Shown here: positions 34,604 to 43,963 of the stretch, in pieces
Numbering within the stretch: the stretch's first letter is position 1
Layout: each line of letters opens with the position of its first letter
Position numbers and translations under genes: made by a program
The notes under the pieces: generated by a model
The model's database searches: none
What the model was told of the DNA's origin: nothing
Seen by the model: only the letters and a program-made list of their open reading frames with translations
Origin: Spirochaetales bacterium
GTDB taxonomy: Bacteria > Spirochaetota > Spirochaetia > Treponematales > Treponemataceae
Assembly: GCA_029098225.1 (NCBI GenBank)
Contig: JAQXNX010000024.1
Coordinates: 1 to 64,000, forward strand
DNA length: 64,000 nt
Reading direction: 5' to 3'

Positions 34604-35986
34604 TTATTTTGCCGGAATGTAAAGAGTTTTTCCTATTTTAAGAATTTCGTTTTCTTTTATGTTGTTTATATCGCAGATTGACTGAACAGAAACTTTATAT
34701 TTTCTGGAAATGCTCCATAATGAATCTCCGGCAACAACTTTGTAAGTAAAAGGAAATTCTATAGGATCAAGCTTTGCAAGAGCATCTTCTCCTGACTGCT
34801 GCATTCCCAGAGGAAGTCTGATTAAGCTTGTTTTTGCAGGATGTGTCATTCCGCGGGTAAAAGAAGGATTCAGTCTTTTTAATTCATTTAAATCTATTCG
34901 CATTTCTGTAGCAAGCTGCGAAATTGAATAAGCTTTATTTACTGTAAGATAATCATATAAGCCGTTTTTTTCGTTTTCCAGAATTTCATATTCTTCGTTA
35001 TGGGAAGGTAAATCAATTCCATAATATTCTGCATTCACTGCCAGATCTGCAATTGCAATAAGCTTTGGAACATATTCAGCAGTCTGTGCAGGCAAAAGCT
35101 TGTGATCAAGAAGATACCAGAAGTCTTTTTCTTCTGCCTTTTTTAATATTTTTTTCATGGCGCCGGCTCCGCAGTTGTAAGCTGCAATTGCAATATACCA
35201 GTCATCAAAAGTTTTATAATTATCAATCAGTTTTTTTACAGCAGCATCAGTAGATTTCCACGGATCAAGGCGTTCATCAACAAAATCGTTTAAAGTTAAA
35301 AATGGATAAACACTGTTTTCCATAAACTGCCACATTCCGATTGCGCCTGATCTTGATTTTGCATTTGTCTTGTAATTAGATTCAACAACCGGCAGATATT
35401 CAAGATATTCAGGAAGCTCGCTATCGGCAATTGCTTTTCTTACATAAAGACGGTATTCCATTGCACTTTCAAGATATGCTTTTAGCAAGGCAGACCATTT
35501 TTCACTCATATACAGATTCCGGAATTTTTCTACTTCTGGCCGCGCAAGTTCTTCTTCTGTAATTCCGGGAATTAAATAATGGGGAATTTTATTTTTTTCA
35601 GTTATTTTTTTTAAGATATCACTGGCCAGTGTTGAAGTATAATCTACAGAAGCTGCAGAAAAACTGAATTCCTCTGGAATAGTAATTGTTTCTCCTTCCA
35701 GAAAATCTATCTGCCCGCTTTGAACTTCTTCAGAACTTTCTTCTCCAGCGGCTTCGCTATCTGCGGTTTCTTCATTACTTAAAGCATTTTCTTCTGTTTC
35801 TTTTGCAGAAGCATCTTCTTTTGGAAGCTCAACTTCGGATGCAGGAATTTCTTCTGAAGGAATTTCTGCAGACACTGACTCATTTTTTATGGATGTAATT
35901 TTAGCTTCAGCATTCAGCGAAAATACAAGAAAGGATGTAAGTATAATTAAGAGAAATCGTTTTTTTGTTTTTTTGTATTTCTGCAT
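34604..35986 (-). CDS. MltD-like lytic transglycosylase with LysM domain
   Basis: Cleaves peptidoglycan strands in the periplasm. The start at 35986 (MQKYKKTKKRFLLIILTSFLVF) gives a normal signal peptide and overlaps the upstream stop as TAATG, so translation is coupled; the longer frame adds only 11 residues of the upstream gene. About residues 30-95 are Glu/Ser/Ala-rich and probably disordered. The SLT domain shows LPVVESNYKTNAKSRSGAIG with the catalytic Glu in VVES, then MWQFM and AYNCGAGAM. A C-terminal LysM (YKVVAGDSLWSISRKYKVS) binds the wall. 460 residues. Confidence 0.88.
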   Translation of the reverse strand: MQKYKKTKKRFLLIILTSFLVFSLNAEAKITSIKNESVSAEIPSEEIPASEVELPKEDASAKETEENALSNEETADSEAAGEESSEEVQSGQIDFLEGETITIPEEFSFSAASVDYTSTLASDILKKITEKNKIPHYLIPGITEEELARPEVEKFRNLYMSEKWSALLKAYLESAMEYRLYVRKAIADSELPEYLEYLPVVESNYKTNAKSRSGAIGMWQFMENSVYPFLTLNDFVDERLDPWKSTDAAVKKLIDNYKTFDDWYIAIAAYNCGAGAMKKILKKAEEKDFWYLLDHKLLPAQTAEYVPKLIAIADLAVNAEYYGIDLPSHNEEYEILENEKNGLYDYLTVNKAYSISQLATEMRIDLNELKRLNPSFTRGMTHPAKTSLIRLPLGMQQSGEDALAKLDPIEFPFTYKVVAGDSLWSISRKYKVSVQSICDINNIKENEILKIGKTLYIPAK

Positions 35987-37083
35987 TAAAGTTTGTTTCC
36001 CATATAAATTCCTGCCCATTCCCAGTTTCCGTTTATATCAGGATCAATTGGAAAATTTACTTTTCTAAAATAAAGATACCATACAGGAATGTAAGTACTC
36101 CAGCCCCAGGTTTTTAAATATGCTTCATTTGGAGTTGAAGCCTCGTCAAGTGTATCATTAAAGCGGATTCTGTTGCCACGCATAAAACTTCTCATAGAAA
36201 ATTCGCTCTGAGCATTTGCATCCATTTCGTCCTGCTTCCACGACATAGAAAAGAAATTTACCTTTGCTTTATAACTGTCCAGAGTTTTCCAGTCATAATT
36301 TTTAATTGCTTTTTTAACAGCTTCTTCAAGCTCCGGCAAACTTTCAAAAGTCCAGTTTTTAGAAGGATCGCTTGTCCAGTCTTTAGAGGCATCATAAAAA
36401 TCTACAAAGTGTCTTGCGTTTTTGTAAGCGTCTGGCTCTCCGGCAATCTGAATTGTAGTAGCATCTTTTTGTTCAAGAAAAAGTCTGTATGTGCTTAAAG
36501 CCTGATCCCACATACTGTCGTTTTGATATTCAAGTGCAAGTCTTAAATATAGTTCAGTTCTGTTTACGTTATCCGGAAAGAGATTTATTAATTCGTTAAA
36601 ATATTTAATTCTGTGAGCAGGAGTTTTGCTTATCTGAATAAGATTCTGTAAACATAAAAAGTGAACGGAATTTCCTTTTATAAGTAAGTCCTGCGATTGC
36701 TGAAGAATTTTATCAAAATAGTATTCTGCAACTGGTTCTGCTCCAGTTGAAAGATAAGCATAGGCTGTCATTAAAAGCCAGTAAGAGTTGTACATATCTT
36801 TGGGATTTTTTTCTACCCAGTCTGTTAAGAAAAGAATAAGTCCCTGATAATCTTTTTGAGCAAGATAATTATTTGCCAGCTGATTAATAATTGAATAACG
36901 CTGTTTATCTATTAAGCCTGAATTTTCCAGGTGATTTTGAAGTTCCTTTATCTGTTTAGCGGCATTATTTTCTGCCGTAATTTGAGATTCAGCTTTTCTG
37001 GTGCATCCGGTAAATAAAGATAAAACTGAAAGAGATATAGTAATAATTGTTAAATATTTCTTTAGAACAGCAAAGATTTTCAT
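35986..37083 (-). CDS. Lipoprotein with TPR-like helical repeats
   Basis: A 365-residue protein with an N-terminal lipoprotein signal ending in LFTGC (C27). The mature part is helical with pairs resembling tetratricopeptide repeats (for example NQLANNYLAQKDYQGLILFL and LRLALEYQNDSMWDQALSTY), so a protein-binding scaffold is likely. The C-terminus ends in an aromatic segment (WGWSTYIPVWYLYF). It is first in the operon with the transglycosylase and the OmpA-like gene, and probably helps place or control wall-cleaving activity. No enzyme motif is seen. Confidence 0.7.
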   Translation of the reverse strand: MKIFAVLKKYLTIITISLSVLSLFTGCTRKAESQITAENNAAKQIKELQNHLENSGLIDKQRYSIINQLANNYLAQKDYQGLILFLTDWVEKNPKDMYNSYWLLMTAYAYLSTGAEPVAEYYFDKILQQSQDLLIKGNSVHFLCLQNLIQISKTPAHRIKYFNELINLFPDNVNRTELYLRLALEYQNDSMWDQALSTYRLFLEQKDATTIQIAGEPDAYKNARHFVDFYDASKDWTSDPSKNWTFESLPELEEAVKKAIKNYDWKTLDSYKAKVNFFSMSWKQDEMDANAQSEFSMRSFMRGNRIRFNDTLDEASTPNEAYLKTWGWSTYIPVWYLYFRKVNFPIDPDINGNWEWAGIYMGNKL

Positions 37084-37112
37084 AATTTTGAATTTATCAT
37101 AGCGAAATATTA

Positions 37113-37141
37113 TTGTAAAGATTATTTTTTCAATGTATTAT
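37113..37141 (+). promoter_or_regulatory. Promoter for the membrane protein at 37149
   Basis: -35 TTGTAA (37113-37118), 17-nt spacer, -10 TATTAT (37136-37141). A start 7 nt after the -10 would be position 37148, immediately before the ATG at 37149, giving a leaderless transcript. No Shine-Dalgarno sequence is present. Confidence 0.5.
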
Positions 37142-37148
37142 AAAATCT

Positions 37149-37760
37149 ATGAAAGAGAGTATTAGAAAGTTTGTTATTTTGCTTCTTATTGTAATCGGAC
37201 TCGGCGTTTTTGGGCTTAATGCGTTTTTTTTGTTTTCATCTTCATTAGGAAAAAGATCAGAAATAATATACATAGCTTCTATAATTATTCAGACATTAGT
37301 TGGAATTTGCACTTGCGTCATGGTCTTAAAAAAATCTAAAAAGGTTTCTTATTTATTTACAGGCTTATCTTTGATTTTAATAGCATTAATGGATTTTTTT
37401 GTTTCTTTTGTTTTTTCATATACAATCTGGCAATGGTGGCCGGTTTATGGATTATTTTTATCTATAATCCTGTTAATTTGCGGAATATATAAATATAAAA
37501 AGTTAAAGTTCGGGTTTATTATTCCTGCAATTACAATTTTTTGTATGTGCGGATGGTATACGCTGTTTTCTTTTAAGATTATAAAAATTCCTTTTATGAC
37601 TGTAGTCTGGCATCTTGGAATTGCGTTCCTTTTTGTTGTTGCTGCCTTTCTTATTTTTTTCTTTTTTCTGCAACAAAACCACAAGGAACTTGTTATTTCA
37701 GATGAGGATTCTGGAAGTTTTGAAGACGAGACATCTTCGGTATTACGGGTAGACGATTAA
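37149..37760 (+). CDS. Multi-pass membrane protein of unknown function
   Basis: A 203-residue protein with five or six hydrophobic helices (first at about 8-30, last at about 150-172) and an acidic cytoplasmic-looking tail (ISDEDSGSFEDETSS). I do not recognise a family. It is probably transcribed with the TPR gene that starts 13 nt downstream. The ATG is chosen because an aligned promoter sits directly before it. Confidence 0.6.
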   Translation: MKESIRKFVILLLIVIGLGVFGLNAFFLFSSSLGKRSEIIYIASIIIQTLVGICTCVMVLKKSKKVSYLFTGLSLILIALMDFFVSFVFSYTIWQWWPVYGLFLSIILLICGIYKYKKLKFGFIIPAITIFCMCGWYTLFSFKIIKIPFMTVVWHLGIAFLFVVAAFLIFFFFLQQNHKELVISDEDSGSFEDETSSVLRVDD

Positions 37761-37772
37761 CGGAGCAGGTAA

Positions 37773-39500
37773 TTGCTGGGTTTTCGTAATCATAGGTTGA
37801 TTTTTCTCTTTGCCGCAGTGCTTTTTTTACTGCCTTATGAGTCTTTTTGCGCAAAAAAGAAAAAGAATACCGAAGAAACTCAGACTGCAGAAACTATAAA
37901 GCTTCCTTCGCAAAAGCGTACATATTTTTATAAAATAGATGAAAAAATTCTTTCGGGTGTAGAAAACGGTTCGCCGGAAGCTCTCCGACAGTCTATGTCT
38001 CTTATAAAAAAATCTTCCAGTGATTATGCAGAAAATGAAAAGGTTTTAATTTATATTTCTACAAAAATCATGCAGAATGTCTGGAAAAGCCAGAAATTTT
38101 CGTGGGAAAATGTTATTCCTCCAGAAGACAATCCTTATGTTGGAGCAATCAAATCTGCAGAAAATGGAGTTTTTGATTCCAGCACAGGTAACGTAGATTT
38201 TCTTTCAACTCTGCTTCCAACTTTTGTTGTGTTTAATCCGAATTTTAAGCCTTCAGAAGAAAAGCAGATTTTAGAAAGCTGTGAAAAATCCATAAAAACT
38301 GCATTGGCGTTATCTCCCGACTCAATAATTGCAAATTATCTTGCCGGAATAATTTATATGGATAAGGAAGACTATAATACTTCATTAAAGTATTTACAAT
38401 TTGCTTATGAAAAATATCCCGGAATTGACGAAATTGTACTTGCCTATGTAAAAAGTCTTCGCGGTAACGGAAAATACGAGATGGCATCGGCAATACTTGC
38501 GGGTAGTGCAAAGGATGCAAACGATATTGCTTTCTTAAAGCAGAATGCATATGTTGCGTTTGAATCTAAAGATTATGCAAATGCAGAGCTTTATGTTGCA
38601 AAGGTTTTACAGCAGACTCCGAATGATCTGGAATTCCTTTTATTTCGTGCAAAGATACTTATAGAAAAAAATGATTATATTCATGCAGTTTCTCTTCTTG
38701 ATATGTATGCGCGTCAGGATAATTCTTCTATAGATTATCTTCTTTTGCGGGCTAAACTTCAGATGGACTGGTCTAAAAATACAACAGCTGCAACAGAAAC
38801 TATAGAAAAGGCTCTTCAGCTTTACCCGGATAATATGGATGCGCTTCTTTTTGCGGCAAGAATTTCTTCTGTAACAGATCTTCCTGTTGCCGGAAAATAT
38901 GCAGATGAGCTTTCTTCAATTATCCTGAAGTTGTCTCCTTCTAATGTAAGTGCAATGGAATATGCGCTGGACGGGCTTATTCAAAGGGAAAACTGGAAAG
39001 AAGCTTACGAGGTAAGTAAAAATTTAATTTCTATGGAAAACATTTCTTTTGAAACCATGGAAAAATACGTAACTGTCTGCATAAAACTTGGAAAGAATAA
39101 CGAAGCCTTTGAATATGCAAAGAAAATTCACGATGCAAATCCTAATGATGAAACTGTTCTTCAGATGTATATTTTAGCTTATATAAAAGTTGGTAACCGC
39201 GAAACTGTATTAAAGTTTATAGATTCTCAGCTTACAGGTTCTAATGCAAAAATGAAGAGCTTTTTATATTATGCAAGAAGTTTCCTTCAGTATACAGAAA
39301 ACAATACTCTGGCAGATTTACGTTCAAGTCTAATTTCAAATCCAAGAAACAGTGATTCTTTGTTCCGGCTTTACGAAATTTATTATGACAAAAAAGATTA
39401 TAGAAAAGCTCAGTATTATTTAAAGCAGGTAGTCGCAATTAACCCGAATGATTCAAACGTAAAAAAATTGAACGAAGCACTTACAAAATTAATTCAATAA
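37773..39500 (+). CDS. Secreted TPR-repeat protein
   Basis: A 575-residue protein. The start is TTG at 37773, supported by GGAG 10 nt upstream. An N-terminal signal peptide ends near SFCAK. From about residue 180 there are repeated 34-residue helix pairs (LAGIIYMDKEDYNTSLKYL, AYVAFESKDYANAELYVAK, LYEIYYDKKDYRKAQYYLK), at least eight TPR-like units, extending to the C-terminus. Such proteins scaffold envelope complexes. Position before yajC-secDF may be incidental, because yajC has its own promoter. Confidence 0.78.
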   Translation: MLGFRNHRLIFLFAAVLFLLPYESFCAKKKKNTEETQTAETIKLPSQKRTYFYKIDEKILSGVENGSPEALRQSMSLIKKSSSDYAENEKVLIYISTKIMQNVWKSQKFSWENVIPPEDNPYVGAIKSAENGVFDSSTGNVDFLSTLLPTFVVFNPNFKPSEEKQILESCEKSIKTALALSPDSIIANYLAGIIYMDKEDYNTSLKYLQFAYEKYPGIDEIVLAYVKSLRGNGKYEMASAILAGSAKDANDIAFLKQNAYVAFESKDYANAELYVAKVLQQTPNDLEFLLFRAKILIEKNDYIHAVSLLDMYARQDNSSIDYLLLRAKLQMDWSKNTTAATETIEKALQLYPDNMDALLFAARISSVTDLPVAGKYADELSSIILKLSPSNVSAMEYALDGLIQRENWKEAYEVSKNLISMENISFETMEKYVTVCIKLGKNNEAFEYAKKIHDANPNDETVLQMYILAYIKVGNRETVLKFIDSQLTGSNAKMKSFLYYARSFLQYTENNTLADLRSSLISNPRNSDSLFRLYEIYYDKKDYRKAQYYLKQVVAINPNDSNVKKLNEALTKLIQ

Positions 39501-39529
39501 TTGAATATAAATATAAAAAGTGATATAAT
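39501..39529 (+). promoter_or_regulatory. Promoter of yajC-secD-secF
   Basis: -35 TTGAAT (39501-39506), 17-nt spacer, extended -10 TGATATAAT (TATAAT at 39524-39529). An AGGATGG ribosome-binding site precedes the yajC ATG. This is one of the best sigma-70-like promoters in the window. Confidence 0.7.
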
Positions 39530-39579
39530 TTTTAGACTGATTTTATTGTCAGATTTTAAAAAATTAGGATGGAAATTAT

Positions 39580-40014
39580 ATGTCTTTTATTCCGTTTTTA
39601 CAGGCAGCAGAAGGAGCTGCTCCTAGTGCTTCAGCACCTGGCTCAATGCTTGTGAGCTTTTTTCCTGTAATTCTTATCATTGTAGTTTTCTACTTTTTGA
39701 TGATTCGTCCACAGAGTAAAAAACAGAAAGAAACAGAAAGAATGCTTAACGCTCTTAAAAAGGGTGACAAGGTTATTACAATTGGTGGTATTCATGGTGT
39801 AGTTTCTTCTGTAAAAGAAAACACAGTAATTGTAAAAGTTGATGACGATTGCAAAATTGAATTTAACAGAACTGCAATTTCTACTGTAGAACTTTCAGAT
39901 GAAGAAAAAGCAAAGCTTGCACAGGCTCAGGCTGCAAAAAAATCTAAAGGTTTCTTTAAGTCTAAGAAATCAGAAGAAAAAATAGAATCTGAAAAGACTT
40001 CAGACAAAGAATAA
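39580..40014 (+). CDS. yajC: Preprotein translocase accessory subunit YajC
   Basis: A small inner-membrane partner of SecDF. The 144-residue protein has one membrane helix (about 21-42, FFPVILIIVVFYFLMIRPQSK) directly followed by the family signature RPQ-x-K-K-Q-K, a KKGDKVITIGGIHG segment and a Lys/Ser/Glu-rich tail. AGGATGG lies about 8 nt before the ATG. secD begins 21 nt after its stop. Confidence 0.92.
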   Translation: MSFIPFLQAAEGAAPSASAPGSMLVSFFPVILIIVVFYFLMIRPQSKKQKETERMLNALKKGDKVITIGGIHGVVSSVKENTVIVKVDDDCKIEFNRTAISTVELSDEEKAKLAQAQAAKKSKGFFKSKKSEEKIESEKTSDKE

Positions 40015-40035
40015 ATTTTTATTTGGAGAAATAAA

Positions 40036-41784
40036 ATGAACAAACGAACTCGTTTGGTGCTTTTGCTTGTTGTTTTAGCACTTTGTTTTGTTTTTCTATG
40101 GCCTTCAATCAGTTGGTATGGAAGAACTCCAAAGGAATTACAGCAGTTAGCACTTGGCTCAACAGAAAACATTAAAAGTTATGCTGAACATAAGGCAGGA
40201 GAGGATGTACGTTCCTTTAAGGCTATGTTGTCAGCAAATTCAGATGCCGAATTGCCGGAAGAATATTCATGGCTAAAAAAATCTGTTTCTAAGTTATACA
40301 AAAACGAAGGAAAAAAGCTTCCTTCTAATTTAACTTTGAAAGATGTTATGTCTGCTTATGATTCTGAAAATAAATTCATGACAGAAATTAAAACTCATTA
40401 CAAAGATGAAATTCTTGCAGCTAAGAAATATTATGAAAATTCAGTAAAGCTTGGTCTTGATTTGTCTGGTGGTATGAGCATTATTGTAAAAGCAGATCTT
40501 GATGCAGTAGTTGCTTCTCAGGGCGATTCAATTTCTGCAGAAAACGCAGAAGAGTTTAAGAAGGAAGCAATGGCAAATGCTATTGATAACCTTACAAGCA
40601 GAATAGATAAATTCGGTCTTACATCTCCTATAGTTCGTCAGCAGGGCGAGGATAGAATTTATATTGAAATTCCTGGTGCTGCTCAGGCAGATGCAATCAA
40701 TACCTTGATTATGGGTAAAGGACTTTTAAGCTTCCGTCTTGTAGATGTTGATGCTACAAATGCATTTAAGGCTTATTACGAAAAGAATCCGGCTTCTACT
40801 TTCAATGCTCTTGGACAGTTAATGGATCCTTATATTATTCCAGATGACTGTGAAGTTTTTGGCGTATATGAAAAAGATGAATATGGTCTTGATGAACGTA
40901 CAGACTGGATTGTTGTAAAGAAAGAAGTTGCTTTGGATGGTCAGCATGTAAAATCTGCAGATGTTCAGCCTGATCAGTATACAAGACAGCCTTATGTAAG
41001 CTTTAATCTTGATTCAGAAGGTGCAAAGATTTTTGGTGATTTTACATCAGCTCATGTTAATGATTATCTTGCAATTGTAAGTGATGAAAAGGTTAAGTCT
41101 AATGCACGAATTAATGATGCAATTACAACTGGTGCCGTTTCTCTTACAGGTGCATTTACAGAAGAAGAAGCAAATAATATTAAGAAGGTTTTGCAGACAG
41201 CATGGCTGAATGTTCCACTTGAAGTTGAAAGCCAGCAGGTAATTGGAGCTTCTCTTGGAGAAGAAGCAATTCACCAGGGTATTATGGCAATCCTTCTTGG
41301 ACTTGGACTTATCTTAGTATTTATGCTTATTTTCTATAAGGCTTCCGGTATTAATGCAGTTATTGCTCAGGTATTAAACCTTTATATGATGTTCTCTATT
41401 CTTTCAGCATTCAATTATACTCTTACACTTTCATCAATTGCCGGTATGATTCTTACAATCGGTATGGCCGTTGATGCAAACGTCCTTATTTTTGAACGCA
41501 TTAAAGAAGAGCTTCGTTTAGGAAAATCAAGAGCTGCAGCTATTTCTATGGGATTTGATAATGCTTTCTGGGCTATTATGGACTCTAACATTACAACCTT
41601 CATTGCTGCTATTTTCTTGAGTCAGTTAGGAACTGGTGCTATTCAGGGATTCGCAGTTTCTCTTGCAATTGGTGTTGTATCTTCTGTATTTACAGCATTG
41701 TTTGTTTCTCGCCTTATTTTCGACTTTGATACAGACGTTCTCAAGGCAAAAAAAGTTAGCATCGGTTGGGGGATTAAACAATGA
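40036..41784 (+). CDS. secD: Protein translocase subunit SecD
   Basis: Uses the proton gradient to help pull exported proteins across the inner membrane. The 582-residue protein has an N-terminal helix, a large periplasmic domain with LGLDLSGGMSI and DRIYIEIPGA, and five membrane helices at the C-terminus with IATIG-type residues (SIAGMILTIGMAVDANVLIFERIKEE). Length and motifs are normal. A GGAG site lies 8-9 nt before the ATG, and the secF ATG overlaps its stop by 4 nt. Confidence 0.95.
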   Translation: MNKRTRLVLLLVVLALCFVFLWPSISWYGRTPKELQQLALGSTENIKSYAEHKAGEDVRSFKAMLSANSDAELPEEYSWLKKSVSKLYKNEGKKLPSNLTLKDVMSAYDSENKFMTEIKTHYKDEILAAKKYYENSVKLGLDLSGGMSIIVKADLDAVVASQGDSISAENAEEFKKEAMANAIDNLTSRIDKFGLTSPIVRQQGEDRIYIEIPGAAQADAINTLIMGKGLLSFRLVDVDATNAFKAYYEKNPASTFNALGQLMDPYIIPDDCEVFGVYEKDEYGLDERTDWIVVKKEVALDGQHVKSADVQPDQYTRQPYVSFNLDSEGAKIFGDFTSAHVNDYLAIVSDEKVKSNARINDAITTGAVSLTGAFTEEEANNIKKVLQTAWLNVPLEVESQQVIGASLGEEAIHQGIMAILLGLGLILVFMLIFYKASGINAVIAQVLNLYMMFSILSAFNYTLTLSSIAGMILTIGMAVDANVLIFERIKEELRLGKSRAAAISMGFDNAFWAIMDSNITTFIAAIFLSQLGTGAIQGFAVSLAIGVVSSVFTALFVSRLIFDFDTDVLKAKKVSIGWGIKQ

Positions 41785-42992
41785 AAAAGACAGTAAATTT
41801 TAATAAAGGATTCCTTCCTTGTGCTATTTTGAGCTGTATAATTATTATTGCTGGAATTGCAGGCTTCTTTATCCGTGGAATTAATCTTGGTCTGGATTTT
41901 AAGCCGGGTTTTGTAGAAGAAGTTCGTGCTGCAACTCCTGTAGCAGAAATTACTTACAGTGGTTCAGCTAAACTTGCAGTAGAGCTTTCTGCCGGTCAGA
42001 TGGATGTAATTATAAGTGGTACGGCTGTTACTAACGAAACACGTTCTTACAATTTTGTTGAGCTTACAACAGTTTCTGCACTTGCTGCTGAATTGAATAA
42101 GATTGATGGTGTTTCTGTAAAAGTTCGCGATGGTTCTTATGATACTACAAAGCTTTTCTTAAACTCTGCAGTATCTAACCAGTTAACAACAACTGCTTTG
42201 TATATTTATCCTGCAGGAACTTCTGAAATTACAACAGATGATATCCGTTCTGCTTTAGGAGATGAAAGCATTTCTGTTAAACAGCTTGGAACTGGATCAG
42301 ATGCTTCTTATCAGATTAGAGTTGGAGTTAATTCTGGAGATGCTCAGGCAGATTTACAGAACATTGTAAATAACAAATTATATAACAAGTTTGGTAAAGA
42401 AAATATTGCTATTGTTAAAACCGACTTTATTGGTGCCGGAATGTCAAAAACAATTGCATTAAAATCTATTATCATGTTTGTTTGTGTTGTTCTTTTAATC
42501 TGGCTTTATGCAGCAATTCGTTTCCACTGGGATTTTGCTCTTGGTTCTGTAATTGCTCTTATTCATGATACTTTGATTATGTTTACATTCATTGTATGGA
42601 CACAGATGGAATTTACAACAACTGTACTTGCTGCAGTACTTACAATTGTAGGTTACTCAATCAACGCTACAGTCGTTATTCTTGACCGCATCCGCTACAA
42701 TTTGAAGATGATGCCGGAAGCAAAGAAGTTTAATGAAATTTTGAACCGCTCACTTTCAGATACATTCAGCCGTTCTGTTCTTACAACAGTTACAACATTG
42801 TTTGCAGTTGTTTCTCTCTATGTATTTACAACAGGAACAATTAAAGACTTCTCTCTTGCTTTGATTGTAGGTTTGATAAGCGGTATGTACTCATCAATTT
42901 TCATTTCAAGCGGATTCATCAGTCTTTCAAGAAAGAACTGGAAGCCGGAATATGGTGTTCATCATTCATTAAAGAACTTGAAAAGCGAATAA
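41781..42992 (+). CDS. secF: Protein translocase subunit SecF
   Basis: Partner of SecD in the inner membrane. The 403-residue protein has a first helix (about 12-30), GINLGLDFKPGF, a periplasmic domain that is longer than usual (about 40-220), and a C-terminal membrane block with ALIHDTLIMFTF, VLTIVGYSINATVVILDRIRYN and RSLSDTFSRSVLTTVTT. The ATG overlaps the secD stop (ATGA). A strong terminator follows 21 nt after the stop, ending the operon. Confidence 0.94.
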   Translation: MKKTVNFNKGFLPCAILSCIIIIAGIAGFFIRGINLGLDFKPGFVEEVRAATPVAEITYSGSAKLAVELSAGQMDVIISGTAVTNETRSYNFVELTTVSALAAELNKIDGVSVKVRDGSYDTTKLFLNSAVSNQLTTTALYIYPAGTSEITTDDIRSALGDESISVKQLGTGSDASYQIRVGVNSGDAQADLQNIVNNKLYNKFGKENIAIVKTDFIGAGMSKTIALKSIIMFVCVVLLIWLYAAIRFHWDFALGSVIALIHDTLIMFTFIVWTQMEFTTTVLAAVLTIVGYSINATVVILDRIRYNLKMMPEAKKFNEILNRSLSDTFSRSVLTTVTTLFAVVSLYVFTTGTIKDFSLALIVGLISGMYSSIFISSGFISLSRKNWKPEYGVHHSLKNLKSE

Positions 42993-43013
42993 AAATATAC
43001 ATTAAATTTTGTA

Positions 43014-43052
43014 AAAAAAATCGGACAGTTAAATAACTGCCCGATTTTTTTT
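43014..43052 (+). terminator. Intrinsic terminator of yajC-secDF
   Basis: An 11-bp stem (ATCGGACAGTT with AACTGCCCGAT, one A-C mismatch) around AAAT, flanked by an A-run and followed by eight T. It has the form of a Rho-independent terminator and could work in both directions. Confidence 0.88.
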
Positions 43053-43091
43053 GCACTATCTATTTATGTCTGAATATGTTATTCTTCATTT

Positions 43092-43958
43092 ATGAAAATT
43101 ATACGGGCTTCTGTACTTGGTTATTGTTTTGGCGTAAGGCGTGCTGTTGAACTTGCTCAAAAGGCTCTTGCAGATAATGAACACAGCGGCAAAAAAGTAT
43201 ATTCTCTGGGGCCGCTCATTCATAACGAAAGCGTTCTTGATAATTTTTCCAGACAAGGATTAAAAATCGTAAATGAAAGCGAAATTAATAAAATAGAAAA
43301 CGAAGCTGTAGTAATTATCCGTGCGCATGGAGTAGCTCCTTCTGTAATAGAAGAATTAGAAAACAAAAAATGTACTATAATTGATGCAACCTGTCCTCGT
43401 GTAAAAGCCAGTCAGAAAATGGTTGAGCGTTATACCAGGGCAAATGATTATGTAATCCTTACCGGCGACCGCAACCATGGAGAAGTAATTGGAATAGCCG
43501 GTTATGCAGGAAAAAACTTTAGTCAGATTCAGGATTATGAAGAAGCAAAGAATTTTACTATAAAAGGTGCTGATGAAAATGCATCAGAAATGAATGTTAT
43601 TCTATTAAGTCAGACAACTTATAGTCCGAACGAGTTTGAAAAGATTGAAAATCTGTTCCGTTCAAAATTTAAAAATCTTGCTGTTATGAATACTATTTGT
43701 CCTGCAACAAATGAACGTCAGGATGCATTAATAGAATTATGTAAGGCTGTAGACGGCGTGCTTGTAATTGGAGGAAAGAATTCTGCAAATACAAAAAGGT
43801 TGTATCAGACAGCTGCGGCTAATTGCAAATATGCAGCTCATATTCAGAACGTAAAAGAAATTCCAGAAATTTTCTTCAAACTGGAAAAAGTTGGAATTAC
43901 GGCGGGAGCATCTACTCCTGACGAAATAATTCAGGAAGTAGAAAAATTAAGCTCCTGA
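43092..43958 (+). CDS. ispH: 4-hydroxy-3-methylbut-2-enyl diphosphate reductase
   Basis: The last step of the methylerythritol phosphate route to isoprenoids, making IPP and DMAPP. The 288-residue iron-sulfur enzyme keeps the three cluster cysteines: C12 in GYCFGVRRAV, C101 in DATCPRVK and C203 in TICPATNERQ. RAHGV, GDRNHGEV and GGKNSANTKRL are also present. No ribosomal S1 extension is fused. It stands alone between the secF terminator and the convergent GH5 gene. Confidence 0.95.
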   Translation: MKIIRASVLGYCFGVRRAVELAQKALADNEHSGKKVYSLGPLIHNESVLDNFSRQGLKIVNESEINKIENEAVVIIRAHGVAPSVIEELENKKCTIIDATCPRVKASQKMVERYTRANDYVILTGDRNHGEVIGIAGYAGKNFSQIQDYEEAKNFTIKGADENASEMNVILLSQTTYSPNEFEKIENLFRSKFKNLAVMNTICPATNERQDALIELCKAVDGVLVIGGKNSANTKRLYQTAAANCKYAAHIQNVKEIPEIFFKLEKVGITAGASTPDEIIQEVEKLSS

Positions 43959-43963
43959 AATTT

